A stretch of 64,000 nt of DNA. Origin: Luteirhabdus salina (lineage in GTDB: Bacteria; Bacteroidota; Bacteroidia; Flavobacteriales; Flavobacteriaceae). This document shows positions 27,708 through 36,031 of the stretch, piece after piece; position 1 is the first letter of the stretch; every line of letters starts with the position of its first letter. Both the position numbers and the translations under genes were made by a program. The stretch spans positions 310,001-374,000 of the forward strand of contig JALAHT010000005.1 in the NCBI GenBank assembly GCA_025384855.1, given 5' to 3'. Under the pieces are notes generated by a model. It saw nothing but the letters and a program-made list of their open reading frames with translations. It was not told the origin of the DNA and searched no databases.

Positions 27708-28133
27708 TTGAAACCTACTATCCATAAAGGCGGCATCCATCAGGATGAACGGGGAACCCTTCAATTCTTCAACGAATTCGACATGTCGAAAGTCAAGCGA
27801 ATGTATCATACCACACATGCCGATACTGAAACAATCAGGGCATGGATGGGCCATAAGATAGAGGCGCGTTGGTTTTTCTGTACCTGTGGAAGATTTAAGG
27901 TGAAAACAGTTGCGATAGACTTCAATACACTTTCACCAGCAGGGGAGGTTCAAGAATGTATACTTTCCGTTGAAAATGCTGAAGTATTGCATATTCCTGC
28001 GGGGTTTGCCTCAGGTTTTCAGGCCCTATCGCCATCCTCATCCTTATTGATAATGTCAGATTATCATTTTGGCGAAGTAGACGACAGCTATAAATTGTCG
28101 ACAGATGAATTTTTAGAATGGACACAATCATGA
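27708..28133 (+). CDS. WxcM-like cupin sugar isomerase/epimerase
   Basis: This encodes 141 residues from TTG 27708. It is a single small cupin: GGIHQDERGTLQFFNEF, then MYHTTHADTETIRAWMGHK and a late GFASGFQAL strand. It resembles WxcM/FdtA-type dTDP-sugar isomerases and the small sugar epimerases that are often placed between capE and capF in flavobacteria. It overlaps capF by four bases. The exact reaction is not known. Confidence 0.75.
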   Translation: MKPTIHKGGIHQDERGTLQFFNEFDMSKVKRMYHTTHADTETIRAWMGHKIEARWFFCTCGRFKVKTVAIDFNTLSPAGEVQECILSVENAEVLHIPAGFASGFQALSPSSSLLIMSDYHFGEVDDSYKLSTDEFLEWTQS

Positions 28134-29248
28134 AAATTGGAATAACAGGCCAGAATGGCTTTATGGGACAGCATTTGTATAACCATTTACAGCTACATCC
28201 CGAAGCCTTCAATATAATAGAATTTAATAGAGATTTTTTTCAAAGTGAAGAAAAGCTACAGGCATTTGTTAATGAGTGCGATGTGGTCGTGCATATCGCG
28301 GCCATGAATCGACATGAAGATCCACAGATCATTTATGACACTAATGTAGGGCTCGTGCAGAAGCTCATCGATGCCTGTGAAGCTACCCAAGCAACCCCAA
28401 AAATCCTTTTTTCCTCTTCCACCCAAGAAGAACGCGACAATCTATATGGGAAATCGAAGCGGGATGGAAGAAAATTACTAGAGGCTTGGGCCGAGAAAAG
28501 TGGGGGACAGGTCGTATCGATGATAATCCCAAATGTTTTTGGTCCTTTTGGAAAGCCCTACTACAATTCGGTGGTGGCTACTTTCTGTCATCAGCTAACC
28601 CATGGTGAAACTCCCGAGATCCATCAAGATGGAACCGTAAACCTCATATATATTAATGAATTATGCGAGGATTTTATTCGCATTATCAGACAGGATACTC
28701 AGAAACCTTATGCGATCGAAACCATTGAAGCGCCACATGCTATAAAGGTTTCAGAATTATTAACCTTGCTTCAGGAGTATAAAACGGATTATATGGAGAA
28801 CGGAGAAGTTCCCGATTTAACCGAAGCCTTTCAAAAAGCCCTTTTCAATACGTTCAGGAGTTATATTCCAATGGATTATTTTCCTAGAAATTTCACCCAG
28901 CATTCCGACGAAAGAGGAGCGTTTGTAGAAATTATGCGCGCCGATACTCCAGGTCAGTCCTCATTTTCAACAACCGTTCCGGGAATTACCAGAGGAAACC
29001 ACTACCACACGCGCAAAATGGAACGATTTGCGGTTATTAAGGGAGAAGCTGTAATTCAACTTCGAAAAATAAACACAGATAAAATATATGAGTTTACCCT
29101 TAACGGCGAAACACCAGCGTATGTCGACATGCCCATTTGGGTAACCCATAACATTAAAAATGTGGGAGATACGGAACTCATTACACTGTTTTGGATCAAT
29201 GAACCTTTCGACCCAAAGGACCCAGACACCTATTACGAAACGGTGTAA
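28130..29248 (+). CDS. capF: CapF-like bifunctional SDR reductase plus cupin
   Basis: This encodes 372 residues from ATG 28130, which overlaps the preceding TGA (ATGA); the longer frame from 28118 has no use. The N-terminal SDR domain has GITGQNGFMGQH and YGKSKRDGRK, and the C-terminal cupin from about residue 250 has GITRGNHYHTRKMERF with metal ligands. CapF epimerises C3 and reduces C4 of the CapE product, giving UDP-N-acetyl-L-talosamine for CapG. Confidence 0.93.
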   Translation: MKIGITGQNGFMGQHLYNHLQLHPEAFNIIEFNRDFFQSEEKLQAFVNECDVVVHIAAMNRHEDPQIIYDTNVGLVQKLIDACEATQATPKILFSSSTQEERDNLYGKSKRDGRKLLEAWAEKSGGQVVSMIIPNVFGPFGKPYYNSVVATFCHQLTHGETPEIHQDGTVNLIYINELCEDFIRIIRQDTQKPYAIETIEAPHAIKVSELLTLLQEYKTDYMENGEVPDLTEAFQKALFNTFRSYIPMDYFPRNFTQHSDERGAFVEIMRADTPGQSSFSTTVPGITRGNHYHTRKMERFAVIKGEAVIQLRKINTDKIYEFTLNGETPAYVDMPIWVTHNIKNVGDTELITLFWINEPFDPKDPDTYYETV

Positions 29249-29256
29249 CTTTATGC

Positions 29257-29286
29257 TTTGATATAGATTAATTTATATTACTTTTG
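29257..29286 (+). promoter_or_regulatory. Internal promoter before capG (TTTG-N18-TActTTTG)
   Basis: TTTG at 29257-29260 and TACTTTTG at 29279-29286 are separated by 18 bases, the same spacing as the promoter at 8646. It lies in the 61-base gap after capF, the widest gap in the sugar genes, so capG and later genes may be transcribed separately. Confidence 0.72.
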
Positions 29287-29309
29287 CAGCCGAAACAAAC
29301 CTACTGATT

Positions 29310-30446
29310 ATGAAAGCATTAAAAGTTCTTACGGTAGTTGGTACGCGCCCCGAAATCATTCGCCTTGCTTGCGTAATGAAAGCTTTGGAAGCCAATAAAG
29401 CCATAGAACACGTACTGGTGCACACCGGTCAGAATTACGATTATGAACTCAATGAAATTTTCTTCGAGGATTTAGGTATCCGAAAACCGAATCATTTTCT
29501 TGAAGCTGCCGGTAAAAACGCCACTGAAACTGTCGGAAACATCCTCATAAAGATTGATCCGATTCTTGAGGCTGAAAATCCAGATGCTTTCTTGGTATTG
29601 GGCGATACAAACTCCTGCCTATGTGCTATTCCTGCCAAGAAACGACAAATTCCTATTTTCCACATGGAAGCGGGCAACCGCTGTTTCGATCAACGGGTGC
29701 CAGAGGAGACCAATCGTAAGATAGTAGACCATATTTCGGATATCAATCTTACCTACAGTAGCATTGCGAGGGAATACCTTTTGCGCGAAGGACTGTCGCC
29801 AGATCGTGTTATCAAAACAGGTAGTCCCATGTTTGAAGTTCTATCCGCTTTTACATCCAAAATTGAAAAAAGCGACGTCTTAGAGCGATTGTCCTTGAAG
29901 AAGCATGAATATTTTGTGGTTTCGGCACATCGGGAAGAAAACATCAACAATCCGAAAAATTTTGAGGGCTTACTCGATGCTTTAAATAAGATTGCCGAAA
30001 AATATAATTATCCTGTAATAGTCTCAACACATCCTAGAACAAGAAAAATGTTGGATGAAAAAGGAATTACTGCTCACCAAAATATACAGTTCTTGAAGCC
30101 ATTGGGCTTTAGCGATTATAATGCGCTTCAAATGAACGCTTATGCAGTGCTTTCCGATAGTGGTACTATTTCGGAAGAATCTTCAATTCTTAATTTTTGG
30201 GCGTTGAACATAAGGGAAGCCCACGAGCGCCCAGAAGCTATGGAAGAGGCATCTGTAATGATGACAGGTCTTGATCCTGAACGAATCCTTCAAGGGTTGG
30301 TAGCCTTAGCCTCTCAGAAACGCAATCCAGAACGCAATTTCCGGCGGGTAGCCGATTACAGCATGCCAAATGTTTCGGAAAAAGTGGTGCGCATTATTCT
30401 ATCCTATACCGATTACGTGAACCGCGTTGTGTGGTCGAAGTCCTGA
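29310..30446 (+). CDS. capG: UDP-GlcNAc 2-epimerase family, CapG/WbjD-like
   Basis: This encodes 378 residues with the WecB fold: VVGTRPEIIRL (9-19), LVHTGQNYDYELNE, MEAGNRCFDQRVPEETNR and a late SDSGTISEESS. The general family converts UDP-GlcNAc to UDP-ManNAc; directly after capE and capF the likely job is C2 epimerisation of UDP-L-TalNAc to UDP-L-FucNAc. It has its own promoter. A plain WecB role cannot be excluded. Confidence 0.92.
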   Translation: MKALKVLTVVGTRPEIIRLACVMKALEANKAIEHVLVHTGQNYDYELNEIFFEDLGIRKPNHFLEAAGKNATETVGNILIKIDPILEAENPDAFLVLGDTNSCLCAIPAKKRQIPIFHMEAGNRCFDQRVPEETNRKIVDHISDINLTYSSIAREYLLREGLSPDRVIKTGSPMFEVLSAFTSKIEKSDVLERLSLKKHEYFVVSAHREENINNPKNFEGLLDALNKIAEKYNYPVIVSTHPRTRKMLDEKGITAHQNIQFLKPLGFSDYNALQMNAYAVLSDSGTISEESSILNFWALNIREAHERPEAMEEASVMMTGLDPERILQGLVALASQKRNPERNFRRVADYSMPNVSEKVVRIILSYTDYVNRVVWSKS

Positions 30447-30465
30447 ACCAATAAAATCCCACATT

Positions 30466-31476
30466 ATGAGTAAGAGAATTGCGATTTTTGGTTCTTCCAA
30501 ATTTGAGACAATCGAATATCACATTGCCGACAGTTTAAAACACCTCGGTCATACGGTAATTGTCTTTGATTACAACGACGCTTTTAGTATTCATAAAAAA
30601 GCAGATTATTGGTTACGTAGGTTTAATGAGTCCTTTAGCAGGTCTATTGCTAAAAAGATTGCCGAAAAGGTTGTTGCGTTTAAGCCGGATTTGGTTATCG
30701 CTACCTATCGCGATATCCATCCTGATTTCGTTGCTACCGTAAAACAGGAAACAAAAGGGCAGGTGCCTTGCGTCCATATAAATCCCGATGCGCTCACAAC
30801 CTTTCAAAACCAACAGCTATTTGCCTCCGAGTACGACCACTACTTCACCAAGGACCCGTACATTCAATCATTTATGAAGGATAAAATGGGTATATCTGCC
30901 CATGTTTTGGCCGAAAGCTTCAATCCAAGGGTTCATAAGGCACCCAATCAGCCGAAAGTGGCATTGGAAAAGGAAATTGGCATTGATGTACTCGCGTTTG
31001 GAAGTATGTATCCATACCGCACTAGAATGCTTCAAAAATTGGTAGATGCCGGCGTAAAAGTTAAGCTTTATGGAAGTAAGGGACCGTTTTTTCCAAATTC
31101 TTTAAGCCCTTTTTTTACAAATAAAAAGATTTTAGGGGATGAAAAGTCGAGATTAATCCATGGTTCAAAAATTGTTTTTAACAACTTTCATTATGCTGAA
31201 ATACAAGGAGTAAACTGTAAGTTCTTTGAATTAAATGGAGCTGGTGCCTTTCAAATATGCGATCGGAAAGAAATTATTCAACAATATGTCAATTACGATG
31301 CCGAAGCGGTAACCTTTGAAAGTATGAATGAAGCCATTGAAAAGATCAACTACTATTTGAAGCCTTCTCAAAACGACGAGCGTCTGGCAATAGCAGCGAA
31401 AAACGCGTCTCATTTTGCCGAGCACCATACCTACGAAAATAGAATGAAGGAGCTTTTTTCAATCATCGGATTTTAA
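30466..31476 (+). CDS. CgeB-like glycosyltransferase
   Basis: This encodes 336 residues from ATG 30466, since the frame upstream to 30427 overlaps the end of capG. It shows a GT-B-like layout with SKRIAIFGSSKFETIEYH, HINPDALTTFQNQ and a C-terminal NNFHYAEIQGVNCKFFELNG, as in CgeB/GT1-like proteins of capsule loci. It adds one sugar to the repeat unit, by context. The donor is unknown. Confidence 0.72.
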   Translation: MSKRIAIFGSSKFETIEYHIADSLKHLGHTVIVFDYNDAFSIHKKADYWLRRFNESFSRSIAKKIAEKVVAFKPDLVIATYRDIHPDFVATVKQETKGQVPCVHINPDALTTFQNQQLFASEYDHYFTKDPYIQSFMKDKMGISAHVLAESFNPRVHKAPNQPKVALEKEIGIDVLAFGSMYPYRTRMLQKLVDAGVKVKLYGSKGPFFPNSLSPFFTNKKILGDEKSRLIHGSKIVFNNFHYAEIQGVNCKFFELNGAGAFQICDRKEIIQQYVNYDAEAVTFESMNEAIEKINYYLKPSQNDERLAIAAKNASHFAEHHTYENRMKELFSIIGF

Positions 31477-31482
31477 ACGAAT

Positions 31483-32187
31483 ATGAAACTACGTGCTATT
31501 TTTAAGGTTTTTTCGAATTACATGGGATTGGTATTTCATGCATTCCGCTATGCGGCCAAGGGAAAGCATGGAGGGTATATCAATTCCGTTTCATTAAATG
31601 CGCAACATCTGCTTCACTCATATTTTGAAAAGGAATATGTATTTATTCATATCAATAAAAATGGCGGAAGTTCCATAGAAAAAGCTTTAGGCGACATCGA
31701 TCAAGTGCATATGGACGCGCTAACACTTAAAAACTTTATGGGAAGTGAAACCTACAACAAGAAATTCAGCTTTGCTTTCGTACGGAATCCGTACGATAGA
31801 ATCGTTTCCCAATACCATTATCGATTGGGAAATAACCAAACTGGAATTGAAGACCAAAGCATTTCATTTAAGGACTGGTTGCGCATAACCTATGTGGAGA
31901 AAAATCCTGAATTTGTAAACTATCCTTTAATGTTTCAGACACAATGGGATTGGGTAAGCGATAAACATGAAGAGCAATTGGTCGATTTCATTGGTCGTTT
32001 CGAAACGATGCAGCAAGATTTTGACACTATTTGCGACCGCATTGGGATTCCAAGGAAAACTTTGCCTCATAAACGAAAGTCGGAGCGGAAACAGGAATTC
32101 GATTCGTATTTCGACCGTGAATCGCTTGATATTGTAAACAGGGTGTTTGCCGTAGATTTCGAACGTTTTGGATATCAAGTGAAATAA
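31483..32187 (+). CDS. Sulfotransferase family 2 protein (6 of 7)
   Basis: This encodes 234 residues. FIHINKNGGSS (54-64) is the PAPS loop and FVRNPYDRIVSQYHYR (about 99-114) the 3'-phosphate motif. It starts six bases after the CgeB-like gene and is followed by the WbuB-like transferase. Sequence blocks shared with the gene at 17098 suggest the two are paralogues placed 14 kb apart in the same locus. Confidence 0.86.
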   Translation: MKLRAIFKVFSNYMGLVFHAFRYAAKGKHGGYINSVSLNAQHLLHSYFEKEYVFIHINKNGGSSIEKALGDIDQVHMDALTLKNFMGSETYNKKFSFAFVRNPYDRIVSQYHYRLGNNQTGIEDQSISFKDWLRITYVEKNPEFVNYPLMFQTQWDWVSDKHEEQLVDFIGRFETMQQDFDTICDRIGIPRKTLPHKRKSERKQEFDSYFDRESLDIVNRVFAVDFERFGYQVK

Positions 32188-32203
32188 GGGTAATGAAGAT
32201 GCT

Positions 32204-33427
32204 ATGAGAATTTTATTGGTAAAGCAATTGTTTAATCCCGAACCTACCGCCAAAAGCCTAGATTTTGCGAAAGAACTACAACGTCGTGGACACGAGGTTG
32301 AGGTGCTGACAGGTTTCCCTTCGTACCCTATCGGCAGGATTTATGACGGATACAAACAGCAATTGTATAAGCGGGAAGTCATGGAGGGTGTACCACTCAT
32401 TCGCGTTCCCATTTATCCCGATCATAGTGCTTCTGGCTTTAAGCGTTTCCTTCATTATTTGTCGTATGCACTTTCAGCCACATGTATCGGATTGTTCTTG
32501 GTGAAGAAACCTGACGTTTGTTTTGTATACCAAGGAGCGATTCCCGCAGCGATTCCCGCTGTGGTGTTGAAATGGTTTCGAAAAATACCATTCCTGTACG
32601 ATATTAACGACTTGTGGCCAGAAACGGTGGCAACTAGTGGGATGTTGACCAACAAGACAGCCCTACGCGTTATTAACGCTTGGTGTCATTTTAATTATCG
32701 GAATGCCTCCTTCATTACGGTGGCAACACCTGGCTTTAAGAAAAAGCTGATTGAAAAAGGTGTTCCAGCGCAAAAGCTAGAAGTAGTATCGAATTGGAGT
32801 CGTGATGAAATTAAGGGAGAAATGGTTTCTGAAGCAACACGAAAGAAATATTTCGATGCCTCAAAAATTACTATTCTCTATGCTGGAAATTTGGGTATTG
32901 TACAATCGCTTTCTACAATCCTAAGTACAGCGAAACAACTTCAACAGGAGCAGAATAACCGTTTTCAATTTGTGTTTTTGGGAGGTGGTGCAGATGAAGA
33001 AAATTTAAAACAACAAGCGAAGGAGTGGGCGTTGGAAAATGTATCCTTCATCCCAAGAGTAGCATCCTCAGAAGTCTCCAAATATTTGAACACAGCCGAT
33101 TTTCTGTTGGTGCACCTAAAAAAGGATGATTTATTCAAAATTACCATTCCATCGAAAATACTGGCATATTTAAAATCCGGAAAACCTATCCTTATGGGAT
33201 TGGAAGGCGACGCAGCCGATATCTTGAACGACGCAGAAGCTGGTTATACCTTCGAACCGGACAATTCGGAAGACCTAAAAGCAAAACTTGAGAAAATGGC
33301 GGCTTTGAACCAAGATGAAATAGCAACGCTAGGAAAAAATGCAAAGAAATATTACCGTGAAAATTTGTCGATTACCGCCAGTGTCGATAAAATTGAACGC
33401 AATTTGAAGAATATTGTAAATGACTAA
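32204..33427 (+). CDS. WbuB-like glycosyltransferase (probable L-FucNAc transferase)
   Basis: This encodes 407 residues of GT4. The start MRILLVKQLFNPEPTAKSLD and the block TGFPSYPIGRIYDGY are typical of WbuB, the transferase usually paired with UDP-FucNAc synthesis genes. YDINDLWPETVATSG and the donor domain (ILYAGNLGIVQSL) follow. The presence of capE-capF-capG upstream supports FucNAc as donor sugar. It overlaps the next sulfotransferase by eight bases. Confidence 0.85.
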   Translation: MRILLVKQLFNPEPTAKSLDFAKELQRRGHEVEVLTGFPSYPIGRIYDGYKQQLYKREVMEGVPLIRVPIYPDHSASGFKRFLHYLSYALSATCIGLFLVKKPDVCFVYQGAIPAAIPAVVLKWFRKIPFLYDINDLWPETVATSGMLTNKTALRVINAWCHFNYRNASFITVATPGFKKKLIEKGVPAQKLEVVSNWSRDEIKGEMVSEATRKKYFDASKITILYAGNLGIVQSLSTILSTAKQLQQEQNNRFQFVFLGGGADEENLKQQAKEWALENVSFIPRVASSEVSKYLNTADFLLVHLKKDDLFKITIPSKILAYLKSGKPILMGLEGDAADILNDAEAGYTFEPDNSEDLKAKLEKMAALNQDEIATLGKNAKKYYRENLSITASVDKIERNLKNIVND

Positions 33428-34283
33428 AGAGTATACACCCCTTATTATTATTGGTGCCGGGCGTTCTGGAACGAATATGCTTCGCGATATCATTACCGAT
33501 ATAGAAGGTTGCCATACTTGGGATTGTGACGAAATTAATCCGGTCTGGCGCTATGGCAATAAGGAGTGGCCAACCGATGAACTTCCTTTAAATAGGCTAA
33601 CACCTGCTATAAAAAAATTCATTCGAGGACGTTTTGAAAAGCTCCATAAGCAGAGTGGGGCGCCTTTCATAGTAGAAAAAACCTGTGCAAATTCGCTGCG
33701 ATTGGAGTACGTGCATGCCATATTTCCAGAAGCCAAATATATTATTATTAATAGAGACGGTCGCGATGTCGTGCCGAGTGCTATGAAACGCTGGGGAGCT
33801 TCTTTTGAACTGTCGTATACATTGAAGAAACTGCGATATGTACCTTTGCGAGATCTTTTCTTTTATGTTTGGCGCTTTGGTAGCAATAGGTTGAAGCAAA
33901 TGGTAACTAAAAAGGACCAATTATCCTTTTGGGGACCGTTGTATGAAGGTATTGAAAATGACGTTGAAACGCTTCCGCTAATGGAGGTTTGTGCGAAACA
34001 ATGGCAAGCATGTGCAGAATGTACAATAGCACAAAGAGAAAACCTTAGTTCGGACCAGATATTCGATGTTAACTACGAAACATTTGTAAAAGACCCCAAT
34101 TCTGAGCTACAGCGTCTTTCGGGATTTCTCGGGATTTCATTGGATGAAAAGGAAATTGAACGTCTTGTAAAAAATGTGTCGACAAGAAGCGTTGGATCGC
34201 ACAAACGAAAGTTTTCGGAAGATCAATTACAGCGATTGACCGAGATATTACAACCAACGTTAGAAAAACTTGGCTATACGTGA
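33420..34283 (+). CDS. Sulfotransferase (Sulfotransfer_1/3 type, 7 of 7)
   Basis: This encodes 287 residues. IIGAGRSGTNMLRDI (10-24) is a classical PAPS loop of the GAGRSGT type, and IINRDGRDVVPSAMKRW carries the 3'-phosphate residues. It is longer than most members in the locus and closer to general sulfotransferases. It overlaps the WbuB-like gene upstream and the sugar transferase downstream (GTGA), so it is embedded in the assembly operon rather than added at its end. Confidence 0.87.
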   Translation: MTKEYTPLIIIGAGRSGTNMLRDIITDIEGCHTWDCDEINPVWRYGNKEWPTDELPLNRLTPAIKKFIRGRFEKLHKQSGAPFIVEKTCANSLRLEYVHAIFPEAKYIIINRDGRDVVPSAMKRWGASFELSYTLKKLRYVPLRDLFFYVWRFGSNRLKQMVTKKDQLSFWGPLYEGIENDVETLPLMEVCAKQWQACAECTIAQRENLSSDQIFDVNYETFVKDPNSELQRLSGFLGISLDEKEIERLVKNVSTRSVGSHKRKFSEDQLQRLTEILQPTLEKLGYT

Positions 34284-34873
34284 GGCGTAGCGATAAAATA
34301 GTAAAACGATTGTTCGACCTGGTGTTGTCCACTATAGGCCTATTGCTATTTGGTTGGCTTATTTTTGTTACAGCAATAATGGCATGGTTGGATACAGGTA
34401 TGTCAGGATTCTTCAAACAAACAAGAATAGGGCAATTTGCCAAGCCATTTAAGGTTATTAAGTTAAGAAGTATGCGCCCAGTTGAAGGAATTACAACCTC
34501 AGTTTCGACCGATAAAGATCCGAGAATTACGAAGTTGGGAAGATTTTGGCGAAAATCGAAGCTAGACGAATTACCACAATTGTGGAATGTTTGGGTTGGT
34601 CAAATGAGTTTTGTCGGACCAAGACCTGATGTTCCCGGCTTTGCCGATATGCTGCAAGGGGAGGACCGTATTATCTTGACTATAAAACCAGGAATCACTG
34701 GCCCTGCTTCGATTTATTTCAAGGATGAAGAAGCATTATTAGCTGCTCAAACGGATCCAGAACAGTATAATAAGGAGGTTATTTGGCCCAAGAAAGTGGC
34801 ATTGAACAAGCAATATATCGAAACCTATAGTCTTGGAAAAGATATTGGGTATATCGTAAAAACAGTATTATAA
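34280..34873 (+). CDS. Initiating sugar transferase (PglC/WcaJ-type phosphoglycosyltransferase)
   Basis: This encodes 197 residues from GTG 34280 in a GTGA overlap. It is the short monotopic type: one hydrophobic segment (about 14-34), then TRIGQFAKPFKVIKLRSM, KLDELPQLWNVW and FVGPRPDVPGF. It transfers a sugar phosphate to undecaprenyl phosphate and so starts the repeat unit. With the PglE- and PglF-like genes next to it, the first sugar is probably a bacillosamine-type aminosugar. Confidence 0.92.
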   Translation: MRRSDKIVKRLFDLVLSTIGLLLFGWLIFVTAIMAWLDTGMSGFFKQTRIGQFAKPFKVIKLRSMRPVEGITTSVSTDKDPRITKLGRFWRKSKLDELPQLWNVWVGQMSFVGPRPDVPGFADMLQGEDRIILTIKPGITGPASIYFKDEEALLAAQTDPEQYNKEVIWPKKVALNKQYIETYSLGKDIGYIVKTVL

Positions 34874-36009
34874 TGGAATCAAGGATTTGGCTTTCGTCAC
34901 CTCACATGGGCGGAACGGAACAAAAATATATCAACCAGGCATTCGAAGAGAACTGGATAGCACCATTAGGACCAAATGTGTCTGGTTTCGAACAGGACTT
35001 AGAGCAGTACTTAGGAAATGATTCGCACGTAGCATGTGTATCCTCTGGTACAGGAGCTATACATATAGCCTTGGATATGGCCGGCGTTTCAACCGATGAT
35101 ACGGTTCTTTGTCAGAGTTTCACATTTTGTGGTTCGGCCAATCCGATTATCTACAGAGGTGCGACTCCGATCTTTATCGATAGTGAAATGGATACTTGGA
35201 ATATGTCGCCCGCTTACTTAAGGAAGGCAATTCAACAAGAATTGGAAAAGGGGAAGAAGCCAAAAGCGGTTATTGCAGTACACTTATATGGTATGCCAGC
35301 TAAAATTGATGAGATAGCGCAAATTTGCAAGGAGCACAATATTGTTCTTATCGAAGATGCTGCCGAGGCATTAGGGTCTGAATATAAGGGAAGAAAATGT
35401 GGAACTTTTGGCGATTTTTCCATTCTATCGTTCAATGGAAATAAAATAATTACCACCTCGGGTGGAGGAGCATTGGTATGTCGTTCCAAGAAAGAAAAGG
35501 AGCAAGCAATATTTTTAGCCACCCAGGCGCGAGATGCAGCTCCTCACTATCAACATACCAGAGTAGGATACAATTATCGAATGAGTAATATCGTGGCTGG
35601 AATTGGACGAGGGCAAATGGAGGTATTAGATGCACACGTAAAGTTGCGTAGGGAAAACCATGATTTTTACCATAATTTCTTTAACAATATAGAGGGGGTG
35701 ACGGTTTTTGAAGAGCCATCTTCAGAATACTTTAGTAATCATTGGCTTAGCTGTATTACATTTCATAACGATAACGAAATGTTAAATTGTGAGAAATTAC
35801 GTAATTTCCTACTTGAATTTAATATAGAAAGTAGACCTTTGTGGAAACCTATGCACTTGCAACCGGTCTATGCATCAGCAGTTTACTATGGAAATGGTGA
35901 GGCGGAAAGACTATTCAAATACGGTCTATGCCTTCCGTCTGGTTCAAATTTGACCGTAGAAGAGAAAGAGAGAATTAATAAAGCCCTACAAGTTTTTTTT
36001 AAGCGATAG
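34873..36009 (+). CDS. DegT/DnrJ/EryC1 PLP aminotransferase (PglE-like)
   Basis: This encodes 378 residues. The PLP lysine is in SFNGNKIITTSGGG (about residue 196), preceded by LIEDAAEALGSEYKG. The N-terminal WLSSPHMGGTEQKYINQAF is typical of PglE-like enzymes that aminate UDP-4-keto-6-deoxy-GlcNAc. It shares one base with the stop of the sugar transferase (TAATG). A PglD-type acetyltransferase, usually next to it, is not present. Confidence 0.9.
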   Translation: MESRIWLSSPHMGGTEQKYINQAFEENWIAPLGPNVSGFEQDLEQYLGNDSHVACVSSGTGAIHIALDMAGVSTDDTVLCQSFTFCGSANPIIYRGATPIFIDSEMDTWNMSPAYLRKAIQQELEKGKKPKAVIAVHLYGMPAKIDEIAQICKEHNIVLIEDAAEALGSEYKGRKCGTFGDFSILSFNGNKIITTSGGGALVCRSKKEKEQAIFLATQARDAAPHYQHTRVGYNYRMSNIVAGIGRGQMEVLDAHVKLRRENHDFYHNFFNNIEGVTVFEEPSSEYFSNHWLSCITFHNDNEMLNCEKLRNFLLEFNIESRPLWKPMHLQPVYASAVYYGNGEAERLFKYGLCLPSGSNLTVEEKERINKALQVFFKR

Positions 36010-36031
36010 TAGGCAGCCCCATTTAGAAAAG

